Source of the DNA: Metapseudomonas resinovorans DSM 21078
Lineage (GTDB): Bacteria > Pseudomonadota > Gammaproteobacteria > Pseudomonadales > Pseudomonadaceae
DNA: 64,000 bases
Reading direction: 5' to 3'
Assembly (NCBI RefSeq): GCF_000423545.1
Contig: NZ_AUIE01000016.1
Coordinates: 100,518 to 164,517 of the forward strand
Made by a program: the position numbers and the translations under genes. The notes under the pieces were generated by a model. It was given only the letters and a program-made list of their open reading frames with translations. It was not told the DNA's origin and did no database searches. Within the stretch, counting starts at the first letter, position 1. The number at the start of each line of letters is the position of its first letter. Below, one piece after another: positions 1 through 8,631 of this stretch.

Positions 1-1
1 C

Positions 2-1450
2 CTGGCGAAGAACTGCGCCGAATGGATAGTGAGTGACCTGGCGATCATGCTCGCCGGGCTGGTCAGCGTGCCGCTCTATCCGCTGCAATCGGCCGAGAGC
101 ATCGAATACGTCCTGCGCCATTCCGCCTGCAAGGTGATCATCCTCGGCAAGCTGGACGACGCCGAGCGCCTGGAGCCGGGTATCCCGGCTGATGTGGTGC
201 GTATCGCGATGCCCTATCCAACCTTGCACGCCGACTACACCTGGGGCGAACTGTTGGCTCGGCATGCGCCCCTGCGTGAGGTCCACGAGCAGCGCTCGGA
301 CGACCTGCTCAGCATCCTCTATACCTCCGGGACCACCGGCCAGCCCAAGGGCGTGATGCAGACGGCGCGAGCGTTCGCCTTCGCCTCCAGCCGCTCGGTG
401 AGGGAGATGGGGCTGGGAGAAGGCGACCAATTCTTCTCGTACCTGCCGCTGTCCCATGCCGCCGAGCGCTTCCTGGTGGAAACCAACAGCCTCTATTGTG
501 GGTGCGGCATCGGCTTCGCCGAGTCTCTGGAGACCTTCGCCGAAGACCTGCGGGAAATCCGCCCGACCCAGTTCTTCTCCGTGCCGCGTTTGTGGACGCG
601 CTTCCAGCAGGGGGTTCTGGAGAAGCTGCCGCAGCGTCGACTCGACCGCCTCCTGGCGGTTCCGCTGCTGGGCGCCCTGGTGGCGCGGAAAATACGCCGA
701 GGCTTGGGGCTCGACCGCGCGCGGGTGCTGGTGAGCGGCGCCGCGCCCATTCCCGTGGCGCTTCTGGAATGGTACCGGCGCATCGGTCTGACCATCTGCG
801 AGGGTTACGGCATGACCGAGAACTTCGCCTACGGCAACTTCAACCGGCCGGGGCAGGTGCGTTTCGGCACGGTGGGCCGGGTGATGCCGGACAACGAACT
901 GCGCCTGGCCGAGGATGGCGAGATTCTCTACCGCAGCCCGTCATTGATGACCGGCTACTACCTGGAGCCGGAAAAGACCGCCGAGACCCTGCGCGATGGC
1001 TGGCTGCACACGGGTGACAAGGGGCAGATCGACGCCGATGGCTACCTGCGTATCACCGGCCGGGTGAAGGACATCTTCAAGACCAGCAAGGGCAAGTACG
1101 TGGCGCCGGCGCCCATCGAAGGCGAGATCGCCAAGAACCTCTGGGTGGAGCAGGTGTGCCTGATGGGCAGCGGCCTGGATCAACCCCTGGCATTGATCGA
1201 GCTGAGCCCCGCCGCCCGCGGGCAGGCTCGCGCTGAGGTCGAGGCTGACCTCTTGGCCACCCTCGAGCAGCTCAACGGCAAACTATTGCCTCACGAGCGC
1301 GTCAGCCACCTATTGCTGGTTCGAGAGCCCTGGACGGTGGATAACGGTTCCATGACCCCCACCATGAAGATTCGCCGTAACGTGCTGGAAGCTCGTTACG
1401 CCCCAGCGGTCGACCGCCTCGATGCGCGCCAGGCGCTGCATTGGGAATGA
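2..1450 (+). CDS. Long-chain acyl-CoA synthetase (AMP-binding), 5' end outside window
   Basis: Activates a fatty or carboxylic acid to its CoA thioester through an acyl-adenylate. The reading frame is open from base 2 (LAKNCAEWIVSDLA), a stretch normally found about 80 residues into the family, so the true start lies upstream and the GTG at 29 is internal. Visible motifs are the P-loop-like YTSGTTGQPKGVM, the GYGMTEN adenylation motif, the hinge TGDKGQID and the C-terminal ITGRVKDIFKTSKGKYVAP, as in long-chain (FadD/FAA-like) enzymes. A CaiB-type CoA-transferase gene follows after 29 nt and is probably co-transcribed, suggesting catabolism of an acyl-CoA. The exact substrate cannot be read from the sequence. 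Confidence 0.93.
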   Translation: MAKNCAEWIVSDLAIMLAGLVSVPLYPLQSAESIEYVLRHSACKVIILGKLDDAERLEPGIPADVVRIAMPYPTLHADYTWGELLARHAPLREVHEQRSDDLLSILYTSGTTGQPKGVMQTARAFAFASSRSVREMGLGEGDQFFSYLPLSHAAERFLVETNSLYCGCGIGFAESLETFAEDLREIRPTQFFSVPRLWTRFQQGVLEKLPQRRLDRLLAVPLLGALVARKIRRGLGLDRARVLVSGAAPIPVALLEWYRRIGLTICEGYGMTENFAYGNFNRPGQVRFGTVGRVMPDNELRLAEDGEILYRSPSLMTGYYLEPEKTAETLRDGWLHTGDKGQIDADGYLRITGRVKDIFKTSKGKYVAPAPIEGEIAKNLWVEQVCLMGSGLDQPLALIELSPAARGQARAEVEADLLATLEQLNGKLLPHERVSHLLLVREPWTVDNGSMTPTMKIRRNVLEARYAPAVDRLDARQALHWE

Positions 1451-1479
1451 CCGCCAGAACACACGCATCAGGAGTTGCC

Positions 1480-2661
1480 ATGAAAGGCCCGCTGTCTTCG
1501 CTGAAAATCCTCGACTTTTCCACTCTGTTGCCAGGGCCCTTCGCCTCGTTGTTGCTGGCGGACATGGGGGCTGATGTGCTGCGGGTGGAGTCGCCCACGC
1601 GGATGGACCTGGTGCGCGTGCTGCCGCCCCACGACGGCGGCCAGTCCACCAGCCATGCGTATCTCAACCGCAACAAGCGCAGCATCGCCCTGGACCTGAA
1701 GCGGCCCGAGGCGGTGGAGTTGGTCAAGCAGCTGGTGAGCGACTACGACATCGTGCTGGAGCAGTTTCGCCCCGGCGTGATGGAACGTTTGGGCCTTGGC
1801 TATGAGGCGCTGAAAGCGGTCAATCCGAAGCTGATCTACGTATCGATCACCGGCTACGGCCAGACCGGCCCTTACCGCGACCGCGCCGGGCACGACATCA
1901 ACTACCTGGCCCTGGCCGGCATTGCCAGTTACACCGGGCGCCGCGACAGCGGGCCGCTGCCCTTGGGCGTGCAATTGGCGGACATCGGCGGCGGCTCCCT
2001 GCATGGGGTGATGGGGCTGTTGGCAGCGGTGATCCATCGCCAGGCGACAGGGGAAGGGCAGCACGTCGACGTGAGCATGACCGACTGCGCCTTCGCCCTG
2101 CACGGCATGGCAGGGGCGGGCTACCTGGGTGCCGGCGTGGAGCCGGACATGGAGAACCAGGCGCTCAATGGCGGAAGTTTCTACGACTACTACCGCACCC
2201 GAGATGGCCGCTGGTTCTCGGTGGGCAGCCTGGAACCGCAGTTCATGCAGCAGTTCTGTGCTGCTATCGGCCAGCCTGAACTGGCAGCCAAGGGCCTGTC
2301 ACCCAAGCCCGAAGACCAGCGCGAACTGAAACGGGCCATCGAGATCGAGTTCGAGAAGCGCGACTTTGCCGAGTGGGCGGAGGTCTTCGCCGCCCTGGAC
2401 GCCTGCGTTGAGCCGATGCTGCCGCTGTCCGAGGCGGTGGAGCACCCGCAGATCAAGGCCCGCAACCTGGTGGTGGAGGTGCCGCGCGACGGCCTTGCGC
2501 CGCAGAAGCAGATCGCCTGCCCGATCAAATTCTCCGCAGGGCTGCCTGCACCGCGCCATACCGGCGGGGCCGTGGGGTCGCATACCGCCGAAGTGCTAGC
2601 TGGGCTGGGGTTGAGCGCAGAGCAGATCGAGGCACTGAAAGCCGCGAAGGTGGTGGGGTAG
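1480..2661 (+). CDS. CaiB/BaiF family CoA-transferase (class III)
   Basis: Family III CoA-transferases and alpha-methylacyl-CoA racemases move CoA between acyl groups or epimerise 2-methylacyl-CoA. The 393-residue product has the typical N-terminus (LSSLKILDFSTLLPGPFAS, LLADMGADVLRVE), the NRNKRSIALDLK segment and the VSMTDCAFAL region that carries the family's catalytic Asp. An in-frame ATG at 1441 exists, but the ATG at 1480 is preceded by GGAG and gives the standard N-terminus. It follows the acyl-CoA synthetase, so the two likely act on the same acyl-CoA. Racemase versus transferase cannot be decided from sequence alone. Confidence 0.9.
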   Translation: MKGPLSSLKILDFSTLLPGPFASLLLADMGADVLRVESPTRMDLVRVLPPHDGGQSTSHAYLNRNKRSIALDLKRPEAVELVKQLVSDYDIVLEQFRPGVMERLGLGYEALKAVNPKLIYVSITGYGQTGPYRDRAGHDINYLALAGIASYTGRRDSGPLPLGVQLADIGGGSLHGVMGLLAAVIHRQATGEGQHVDVSMTDCAFALHGMAGAGYLGAGVEPDMENQALNGGSFYDYYRTRDGRWFSVGSLEPQFMQQFCAAIGQPELAAKGLSPKPEDQRELKRAIEIEFEKRDFAEWAEVFAALDACVEPMLPLSEAVEHPQIKARNLVVEVPRDGLAPQKQIACPIKFSAGLPAPRHTGGAVGSHTAEVLAGLGLSAEQIEALKAAKVVG

Positions 2662-2673
2662 GGAATGCGGGAG

Positions 2674-2790
2674 TCCTGTGGGGGCGAATGAATTCGCTCC
2701 CACAGGAAAAAACTCGACTCGTAGGATGGGTGGAGCTTGCGATACCCATCGATCCGGGCCGCATGGGTTTCGTGTCTCAACCCATCCTAC
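2674..2790. repeat. Two consecutive palindromic intergenic repeats
   Basis: 2674-2707 is a near-perfect palindrome (TCCTGTGGGGGCGAA ... TTCGCTCCCACAGGA). 2721-2790 has inverted ends, GTAGGATGGGT and ACCCATCCTAC. Both resemble the interspersed palindromes common in Pseudomonas intergenic regions. They lie between the convergent CoA-transferase and SprT genes and may form transcript-end hairpins. Confidence 0.75.
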
Positions 2791-2797
2791 AGCCCTC

Positions 2798-3289
2798 TTA
2801 AACCCGGCTCTGTTCCCCGCTGAACACCAGCGTTACCCGGCAACGCCTGCAGTAGTAGCGGCGGCCGCGTGCGACCAGGGCGTGGCGCTGGGCCGAGAAG
2901 GGGTGGCCGTCGGGACAGGCGCAGCGGTAGAGGTAGCGTGTCACCTGCCGCCGTTTCACCTCATAGGTGTGGCAGCGATTGGGCGGCAGTTCGTAGACCC
3001 CGCGCATGATCAGCTGCCACTCCTCGCCATGGGGCTGGATGCGTGGGCCGAACAGTTGGTGGGCCACCAGGTGCGCGACTTCGTGCGCCACTGTCTGGCG
3101 CAGGAAGTCTTCCTGGTTTTCGCGGTAGAGCTGCGGGTTGAAGCGCAGCTTGTTCTCGTCCAGATGGGCGACGCCGGCCTTCTGCCCACGCAGCTTGAAG
3201 CTCACTTCGGGGCGGGGGAACCGGCATTTGAAAAAGGCTTCGGCCTGTTGGTAGCAGGCCTCGACGCGGGCAAGTAGCTGCTCGGGCAT
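2798..3289 (-). CDS. sprT: SprT family zinc metalloprotease-like protein
   Basis: SprT/Spartan-type proteins are zinc metallopeptidases linked in other systems to DNA-protein crosslink processing; the bacterial role is poorly defined. The 163-residue product has the zinc motif HEVAH at residues 69-73 and a C-terminal zinc-ribbon-like region (CPDGHPF ... YYCRRC). Length fits the family. The start at 3289 (MPEQLLARVE) is preceded by CGGAG and is preferred over the longer in-frame ATG at 3376, whose extra 29 residues look like noise. It is monocistronic and convergent with the CoA-transferase gene. Confidence 0.9.
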   Translation of the reverse strand: MPEQLLARVEACYQQAEAFFKCRFPRPEVSFKLRGQKAGVAHLDENKLRFNPQLYRENQEDFLRQTVAHEVAHLVAHQLFGPRIQPHGEEWQLIMRGVYELPPNRCHTYEVKRRQVTRYLYRCACPDGHPFSAQRHALVARGRRYYCRRCRVTLVFSGEQSRV

Positions 3290-3369
3290 AGGGCACTCCG
3301 TTGGCGCGGAATTATGCCGCAAAGCGGTTGCTGCCCAAAGGTGGTGACGCCGAGCGGTCATTCCCGGCC

Positions 3370-3398
3370 AAAACAAGAGGCCGCCCGCAGGCGGCCTC
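3370..3398 (-). terminator. Rho-independent terminator of the Yip1-family gene
   Basis: Read on the minus strand: a GAGGCCGCC / GGCGGCCTC stem with a 4-nt loop, followed by TTGTTTT. It lies about 18 nt after the stop of the 3416-4015 gene. Confidence 0.8.
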
Positions 3399-3415
3399 CT
3401 GGTCAGCGAGAGTTT

Positions 3416-4015
3416 TCAGCTGGTGTACACCGGCCCCAGGCCGAAGCCCCAGAGGATTACGGCGGAGGCGATCATCGCCACCAGCACCACCAGGCCCACT
3501 GCCAGCACCGAGCTGGAGAACAGGAAACCTTCGTCCTTCGGAATGTTCATGAAAGTCGGTATGCCCACATAAAGCAGGTAGACCGTGTAGCAGATGGCTA
3601 ATGTGCCTACCGTTGCGCCGAACCAGAGGTGCGGGTAGAGCGCCGCGAGACCGCCGATGAACAGCGGGGTCGCGCAGTAAGCGGCAAACACGATGCACTC
3701 GGTAACGCTCGGATTGGCGTCGTAGGTGCGCGCCATCCAGTGGATGAATCCGCCCATCACTGCCACGCCGGCGAGCATCGCCAGGTAGGACATGATGGAC
3801 ATCTGCAACGCGCTGGCCTGGGTGAGCATCACGGGATCGCCCTTGCCCAGTACCCAGCCGACCTGGGTGGTGCCGATATAGGCAGAAATCACGGGAATTG
3901 CAGCAAGGATCAGGACGTGGGTGAGGTACATGTGGCTGACGCTTTCCTCTTCGCCACGGATCTCTTGCCACTCTTGATCGGGATGGGTGAAGAGCCCCCA
4001 AACGTGGTGGATCAT
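3416..4015 (-). CDS. Yip1 family inner-membrane protein
   Basis: A 199-residue integral membrane protein of the YIP1 family (bacterial YohC-like), function unknown. About five hydrophobic segments are visible (such as LILAAIPVISAYIG, IMSYLAMLAGVAVMGGFIHW, VLAVGLVVLVAMIASAVILW) after a soluble N-terminus (HHVWGLFTHPDQEWQEI) typical of the family. The start at 4015 follows a very strong SD (GAGGAGGTGTTCAGC); the upstream in-frame start at 4084 is less likely. A clear terminator follows the stop. Confidence 0.88.
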   Translation of the reverse strand: MIHHVWGLFTHPDQEWQEIRGEEESVSHMYLTHVLILAAIPVISAYIGTTQVGWVLGKGDPVMLTQASALQMSIMSYLAMLAGVAVMGGFIHWMARTYDANPSVTECIVFAAYCATPLFIGGLAALYPHLWFGATVGTLAICYTVYLLYVGIPTFMNIPKDEGFLFSSSVLAVGLVVLVAMIASAVILWGFGLGPVYTS

Positions 4016-4170
4016 GCTGAACACCTCCTCATTATTATGAGGTCGCCCCCCAGACAAGCGCCGGGGGTGCGTAGCCAGCGCCACCCGGTGCCCGGCCGAC
4101 CTATGCGACCTTATGTCGCAGTATAGGCAGGCTGATCGGCGTCGCCTTAGAGCGAATCGAAGATTCAGCC

Positions 4171-4770
4171 TCAGCTGTAATAGCGTTGAAGTATTTCCAT
4201 GGCCTTGTTGATCGATTGCAGGCGCGACGTGCTGCCACCGCGATCAGGGTGGTGCTGGCTCACCAGTTGCCGGTAGCGCTGCTTGATCACGGCCAGGCTG
4301 AGGGGCTGGCTGCCGTTGTGCAGGCCGAACAATTCCAGCGCCGCGAGCTTCTCCTCGCTGCCCTGCATGCGGGTCCAGAAGCTGGCCAGCAGGCGTTCCA
4401 CGTCTTCTTCGGTCGTGTCCCGCAGGTTCTTCAGGTCCAGGTAATAGTCGCGCAGCGGGTCCAGCTCGCTTAGGGAGGAAGTGGTGCCGGGCTTGTATGG
4501 CAGTAGCTGCACGCACAAGGGGCTGATGGCGAGCTGCGCCTGGCCCGCAGCGTTGAGGTGGTCGCGCAGTCGGTAGAGGGCGTTGAACACCAGGAAGTGG
4601 GTGCGGAACAGCACCAGCCTGTCGGTGAGTTCCAGATGGGGAATGTGGGTGGAGTGGTGAGCCTTGAGTGCCTGGATCAGTTGATACTCGCTCAGGCCCT
4701 CGGGCGCCCCGCGCAATAGTTCGTGGAGCTGATCGCTCAGGTCTTGGTTGGGGTCGAGGTCGTGGCTCAT
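4171..4770 (-). CDS. DnaJ-related protein with C-terminal J-domain
   Basis: A 199-residue protein whose last 45 or so residues form a J-domain with the HPD motif (QRYRQLVSQHHPDRGG). A J-domain stimulates the ATPase of a DnaK-type Hsp70. The preceding part is the helical 'DNA-J related' domain found in gammaproteobacteria, and this C-terminal placement is normal for that family. The start at 4770 (MSHDLDPNQD) is chosen because the longer frame from 4848 would run across the divergent promoter region of ttcA. It is transcribed away from ttcA, with a 100-nt shared upstream region. The client protein is unknown. Confidence 0.85.
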   Translation of the reverse strand: MSHDLDPNQDLSDQLHELLRGAPEGLSEYQLIQALKAHHSTHIPHLELTDRLVLFRTHFLVFNALYRLRDHLNAAGQAQLAISPLCVQLLPYKPGTTSSLSELDPLRDYYLDLKNLRDTTEEDVERLLASFWTRMQGSEEKLAALELFGLHNGSQPLSLAVIKQRYRQLVSQHHPDRGGSTSRLQSINKAMEILQRYYS

Positions 4771-4870
4771 CGGCGGGAGCCTAGCACAGGCTGATAATGG
4801 GGCTGGGGCCGCGCGCGCTTTGTGCGTAAAATAGCCAGCTTTTCGCATCTCCCCCGGATTTCAGAGCACC

Positions 4871-5695
4871 ATGGGCACCCTTTCGGTCAACCAGAACAAA
4901 CTGCAGAAACGCATCCGCCGCCTGGCCGGCGAAGCCATCGCCGACTTCAACATGATCGAGGATGGCGACAAGGTCATGGTCTGCCTGTCCGGCGGCAAGG
5001 ACAGCTACACCATGCTGGACGTGCTGCTGTACCTGCAGAAGGTTGCGCCGATCAAATTCGAGATCGTCGCAGTGAACATGGACCAGAAGCAGCCCGGCTT
5101 CCCGGAACACGTCCTGCCGGCCTATCTGGAATCCATTGGCGTTCCGTACCACATCATCGAGAAGGACACCTACTCGGTGGTGAAGGAGAAGATCCCGGAA
5201 GGCAAGACCACTTGCTCGCTCTGCTCGCGCCTGCGCCGCGGCACCCTCTACACCTTCGCCGACGAAATCGGCGCGACCAAGATGGCCCTGGGTCACCACC
5301 GCGACGACATCCTGGAAACCTTCTTCCTCAACATGTTCTACGGCGGCACCCTCAAGGCCATGCCCCCGAAGCTGCGTGCCGACGACGGCCGCAACGTGGT
5401 GATTCGTCCGCTGGCCTACTGCAACGAGGCCGACATCGAGGCGTACTCCATCCTCAAGGAGTTCCCGATCATCCCGTGCAACCTCTGCGGCTCCCAGGAA
5501 AACCTGCAGCGCCAGGTGGTCAAGGAAATGCTCAACGACTGGGAGCGAAAGTCCCCGGGCCGTACCGAGATCATGTTCCGCGCCCTGCAGAACGTGGTGC
5601 CCTCGCAGCTGGCCGACCGCAACCTGTTCGACTTCGCCAACCTGCGCATCGACGAAACCGCGGCGCCGCGTACCCTCGACGTGGTCAATATCTGA
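4871..5695 (+). CDS. ttcA: tRNA 2-thiocytidine(32) synthetase TtcA
   Basis: Catalyses ATP- and [4Fe-4S]-dependent 2-thiolation of cytidine 32 in certain tRNAs. The PP-loop SGGKDS is at residues 40-45, and cysteine pairs lie at 115/118 (TCSLCSR) and 203/206 (PCNLCGS). In the family the first pair and one Cys of the second ligate the iron-sulfur cluster. The 274-residue length matches full-length TtcA. It is divergent from the J-domain gene and followed after 89 nt, across a REP-like palindrome, by a DNA glycosylase gene. Confidence 0.97.
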   Translation: MGTLSVNQNKLQKRIRRLAGEAIADFNMIEDGDKVMVCLSGGKDSYTMLDVLLYLQKVAPIKFEIVAVNMDQKQPGFPEHVLPAYLESIGVPYHIIEKDTYSVVKEKIPEGKTTCSLCSRLRRGTLYTFADEIGATKMALGHHRDDILETFFLNMFYGGTLKAMPPKLRADDGRNVVIRPLAYCNEADIEAYSILKEFPIIPCNLCGSQENLQRQVVKEMLNDWERKSPGRTEIMFRALQNVVPSQLADRNLFDFANLRIDETAAPRTLDVVNI

Positions 5696-5705
5696 CCTGC
5701 CCTTG

Positions 5706-5751
5706 TAGGAGCGAGCTTGCTCGCGAAGGCTCGCCAGCAAGCTGGCTCCTA
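5706..5751. repeat. REP-like palindrome between ttcA and tag
   Basis: TAGGAGCGAGCTTGCTCGCG is paired imperfectly with GCCAGCAAGCTGGCTCCTA. It is the same family as the elements at 31375-31429 and 48019-48081, with one arm carrying each core variant (GCGAGCTTGCTCGC and CAGCAAGCTGG). Confidence 0.85.
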
Positions 5752-5784
5752 AAGGGAATCGTTTCCGCATCGAAAGGACACTGC

Positions 5785-6456
5785 ATGCGCGACTACCGTT
5801 GGCTCCACGAGTACTGCCTGAACCGCTTCGGCTCCGCCGAGGCCCTGGAAGCACGTCTGCCGCAACCGCGCAGCGAAGCCGAGCTGCGCGCACTGAGTGA
5901 CGACCGTTATCTGTCGCTGATGGCCTTGCGGGTGTTCCGTGCAGGCCTCAAGCACAGCCTGGTGGACGCCAAGTGGCCCGCCTTCGAAGAGGTGTTCTTC
6001 GGCTTCGACCCGGAGAAAGTGGTGCTGATGGGCGCCGAGCATCTGGAGCGTCTGATGCAGGACGCGCGACTGATCCGCCACCTGGGCAAGCTCAAGAGTG
6101 TGCCGCGCAATGCGCAGTTCGTGCTGGACGTGGCCCGGGAGAAAGGCAGCTTCGGCGCGCTGATCGCCGACTGGCCGGTGACCGACATCGTCGGCCTGTG
6201 GAAGTACCTGGCCAAGCATGGCAACCAGTTGGGCGGGTTGTCGGCGCCGCGCTTCCTGCGCATGGTCGGCAAGGACACCTTCATTCCGACCGATGACATG
6301 GTTGCGGCCCTCAAGGCCCAGGACATTATCGACAAGGCGCCCACCAGCCAGAAAGATCTGGCCCAGGTCCAGGCGGCCTTCAACCAGTGGCATGCCGAAA
6401 GCGGCCGCCCGCTGTGCCAGCTGTCCGTGATGCTGGCCCATACCGTCAATCACTGA
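5785..6456 (+). CDS. tag: DNA-3-methyladenine glycosylase I
   Basis: Base-excision-repair enzyme that removes 3-methyladenine from alkylated DNA. The 223-residue protein carries the family signatures ALRVFRAGLKHSLVDAKWPAFEEVFFGF near the start, then the helix-hairpin-helix region (LIRHLGKLKSVPRNAQFV, GLWKYLAKHGNQLGG) and a His-rich C-terminus (HAESGRPLCQLSVMLAHTVNH). The ATG at 5785 is chosen because the open frame further upstream overlaps ttcA out of frame and encodes nothing recognisable. It is longer than E. coli Tag (187 residues), as in other pseudomonads. Confidence 0.9.
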   Translation: MRDYRWLHEYCLNRFGSAEALEARLPQPRSEAELRALSDDRYLSLMALRVFRAGLKHSLVDAKWPAFEEVFFGFDPEKVVLMGAEHLERLMQDARLIRHLGKLKSVPRNAQFVLDVAREKGSFGALIADWPVTDIVGLWKYLAKHGNQLGGLSAPRFLRMVGKDTFIPTDDMVAALKAQDIIDKAPTSQKDLAQVQAAFNQWHAESGRPLCQLSVMLAHTVNH

Positions 6457-6498
6457 GCCGCGACGGGCGCTCGGCGCCGGCCGGCAGAGGAGGGGAGC

Positions 6499-7263
6499 AT
6501 GTCGGATATCCAGCGCGTGGCATCAGCCATCAAGGCGGCCGAGCGAATCCTGGTCATCACCGGGGCCGGGCTGTCGGCTGATTCGGGGTTGCCCACCTAT
6601 CGCGGATTGGGTGGGCTCTACAACGGCGTGACGGAGGAGGGGTTGCCTATAGAAGAGGCACTCTCCGGGCCGATGCTGCGGCGCAACCCGACGCTCTGCT
6701 GGAAGTACCTCGCCCAACTCGGCCGCGCCTGTCTGGGCGCCCGGCCGAACGCCGGTCATGAAGCAATCGCCCAGCTGCAGCGGCTCAAGCCCGAATGTTG
6801 GGTGCTGACCCAGAACATCGATGGCTACCACCGCCAGGCGGGCTCGCCGCCGGAGCGGCTGATCGAGATCCATGGCGAGTTGTCGCCGCTCTACTGCCAG
6901 TCCTGCGGGGCGGAAAGTTCTGACCTTGCCCGACATCTGGCAGGAGAAATGCCTCCCAAATGCCATGAATGTGGTGGTATTCTCCGCCCACCCGTGGTGC
7001 TGTTCGAAGAAATGCTCCCAGAGCAGGCCATCGACAGCCTCTACGCCGAGCTACGCAAGGGATTCGATGCGGTGATCTCGGTGGGAACCACGGCGAGCTT
7101 TCCTTACATCATCGAGCCCGTCATCCGCACCCGCCAAGCAGGCGGTTTCACCGTGGAAATCAATCCGGCGCTCACCGACCTCAGCCCCGTCGTCGATGTT
7201 CACCTCAGAGGAAAGGCCTTAGATGTTTTGCAAGGACTGCTGAGTCACATTTCGGGCGATTAA
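6499..7263 (+). CDS. Sir2-family NAD-dependent protein deacylase
   Basis: Sirtuins remove acyl groups from lysines, consuming NAD and yielding nicotinamide and O-acyl-ADP-ribose. The 254-residue protein has the NAD motif GAGLSADSGLPTYRG, the catalytic-site TQNID and the general-base His in EIHGELS. A four-Cys zinc module (CQSC ... CHEC) and the GTTASFPYI segment also follow family order. It contains GLPTYRG where CobB proteins usually read GIPTFR, a conservative variant. The SD GGAGGGGAG lies just before the ATG. There is no obvious partner substrate gene nearby. Confidence 0.92.
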   Translation: MSDIQRVASAIKAAERILVITGAGLSADSGLPTYRGLGGLYNGVTEEGLPIEEALSGPMLRRNPTLCWKYLAQLGRACLGARPNAGHEAIAQLQRLKPECWVLTQNIDGYHRQAGSPPERLIEIHGELSPLYCQSCGAESSDLARHLAGEMPPKCHECGGILRPPVVLFEEMLPEQAIDSLYAELRKGFDAVISVGTTASFPYIIEPVIRTRQAGGFTVEINPALTDLSPVVDVHLRGKALDVLQGLLSHISGD

Positions 7264-7332
7264 ATTTGCAAATGGATTTGATAGCGGGCATAGTCGCGCC
7301 TTCATCAGAAACCATTCGACACGGTCGTGCCC

Positions 7333-7953
7333 ATGCTGAAGCGCTTCGCACCCCTCGTGCCTCTCACCTTCGCTCTGTTTCTCGCCGCTTGCGCAGGCAA
7401 TGTGCAGCAGCAACCGCAATCCCAGGCCCAGGCTCCCGTAGCCGACGGCGCACCCGATTCGCTGCTGGCGGATCGTGGGCCCACCGCCCTGGATCTTGCC
7501 AACCTCACCGACGATGAGCCCTACCAGATGCCGTCCCTGGCCGATGGCCTGCTGGAGCGCGGTTTCGAGCTGGTGGGTACTCCATATCGCTTCGGTGGCC
7601 GTTCCATGAAGACCGGCTTCGATTGCAGCGGTTTCGTCGGTTACCTGTTCAAGGAAGAGGCTGGTATCCAGCTGCCGCGTTCCACTCGCGAAATGATCAA
7701 CCTGGATGCTCCGGTGATCGCTCGTAGCGAGCTGAAGCCCGGCGACATCGTGTTCTTCAACAATCGTGGCCGCGGCCGCGTCAGTCACGCCGGCATCTAT
7801 ATCGGCGATGATCGCTTCATCCACTCCAGCAGCAGCCGCAGCGGTGGTGTGCGCGTCGACAGCCTCGACGACCGCTACTGGAAGGCCAGCTACATGGAAG
7901 CCAAGCGCGTCCTGGCCATGAATACCCCGACTCGCCACCTGCTGCATCGCTGA
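7333..7953 (+). CDS. NlpC/P60 family lipoprotein (first of tandem pair)
   Basis: Predicted outer-membrane-anchored gamma-D-glutamyl-diamino-acid endopeptidase acting on peptidoglycan stem peptides. It has a lipoprotein signal with lipobox LAAC (Cys20), a 60-residue low-complexity linker rich in Gln and Ala, then an NlpC/P60 domain. The catalytic Cys is in FDCSGFVGYLF, the His in VSHAGIYIG and the third polar position in FIHSSS. 206 residues from the ATG at 7333; an in-frame GTG sits at 7327. A strong terminator follows, so it is transcribed separately from its paralogue at 8097. Confidence 0.92.
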   Translation: MLKRFAPLVPLTFALFLAACAGNVQQQPQSQAQAPVADGAPDSLLADRGPTALDLANLTDDEPYQMPSLADGLLERGFELVGTPYRFGGRSMKTGFDCSGFVGYLFKEEAGIQLPRSTREMINLDAPVIARSELKPGDIVFFNNRGRGRVSHAGIYIGDDRFIHSSSSRSGGVRVDSLDDRYWKASYMEAKRVLAMNTPTRHLLHR

Positions 7954-7973
7954 TCCAGCCGGCGCGAGACGAC

Positions 7974-8011
7974 AAGCCGAGGCGGCCCTAAGTGGCCGCC
8001 TCGGCTTTTTT
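7974..8011 (+). terminator. Rho-independent terminator after the first NlpC/P60 gene
   Basis: The stem AAGCCGAGGCGGCC pairs with GGCCGCCTCGGCTT around a short loop and is followed by a T6 run. It lies 20 nt past the stop codon. Confidence 0.93.
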
Positions 8012-8096
8012 CTGCCCGGTCGTGCAGCTTTCGCTTGCAATATCACTGTGAGATCAGCAAATTAGCGTGCATTCCTCAAGTCAGGACTGACTTGCC

Positions 8097-8624
8097 ATGC
8101 TCGCACTGAACCGCCTCGCCATCATCACCCTGGCTGCGCTGCTCACCGCTTGTGCGGGCAAGTCACCGCCGCCTTATTCCCCTCCCGCTGTCACCAGCCC
8201 TGCCCACTCGTTCTCGCCCGTAGCCGAAGACGTGTTGTTCCGTGCCCTGGGCCTGGTGGGCACGCCCTATCGCTGGGGCGGCAACACCCCTGACAGCGGG
8301 TTCGACTGCAGTGGCCTGATCGGCTACGTCTACCGTGACGCCGCGGGTATCGCCCTGCCGCGCTCGACGCGCGAACTGATCTCCATGCGTACACCCAGCA
8401 TTAGCCTCAATGCCCTGCAAAGCGGCGACCTGGTGTTCTTCGCCACCAATGGCGGCGGGCAGGTCAGCCATGCCGGTATCTATGTAGGCGAGGGGCGTTT
8501 CGTCCACGCGCCGCGCACCGGCGGAACGGTGCGTCTGGACAGCCTGTCGAACAGCTATTGGCAACGCAGCTATCTCAGCGCCAAGCGCGTAATCTTCGAT
8601 CCACGCCTGGCCCAATCCCACTGA
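8097..8624 (+). CDS. NlpC/P60 family lipoprotein (second of tandem pair)
   Basis: A 175-residue paralogue of the preceding gene. It has a lipoprotein signal with lipobox LTAC (Cys19), a shorter Pro/Ser-rich linker, then an NlpC/P60 domain with catalytic Cys in FDCSGLIGYVY, His in VSHAGIYVG and FVHAP. The shared words GTPYR(W/F)GG, LPRSTRE and AKRV with the first copy show an old local duplication. AGGA at 8083 is a weakly spaced SD. It is 7 nt upstream of the O-methyltransferase and may be co-transcribed with it. Likely a periplasmic peptidoglycan endopeptidase. Confidence 0.92.
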   Translation: MLALNRLAIITLAALLTACAGKSPPPYSPPAVTSPAHSFSPVAEDVLFRALGLVGTPYRWGGNTPDSGFDCSGLIGYVYRDAAGIALPRSTRELISMRTPSISLNALQSGDLVFFATNGGGQVSHAGIYVGEGRFVHAPRTGGTVRLDSLSNSYWQRSYLSAKRVIFDPRLAQSH

Positions 8625-8631
8625 GGTTGTC

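Noticed and set aside
4822..5784. Long open frame upstream of the glycosylase start, overlapping ttcA
   Set aside because: It is the out-of-frame shadow of ttcA. Family homology of the glycosylase begins only at 5785.
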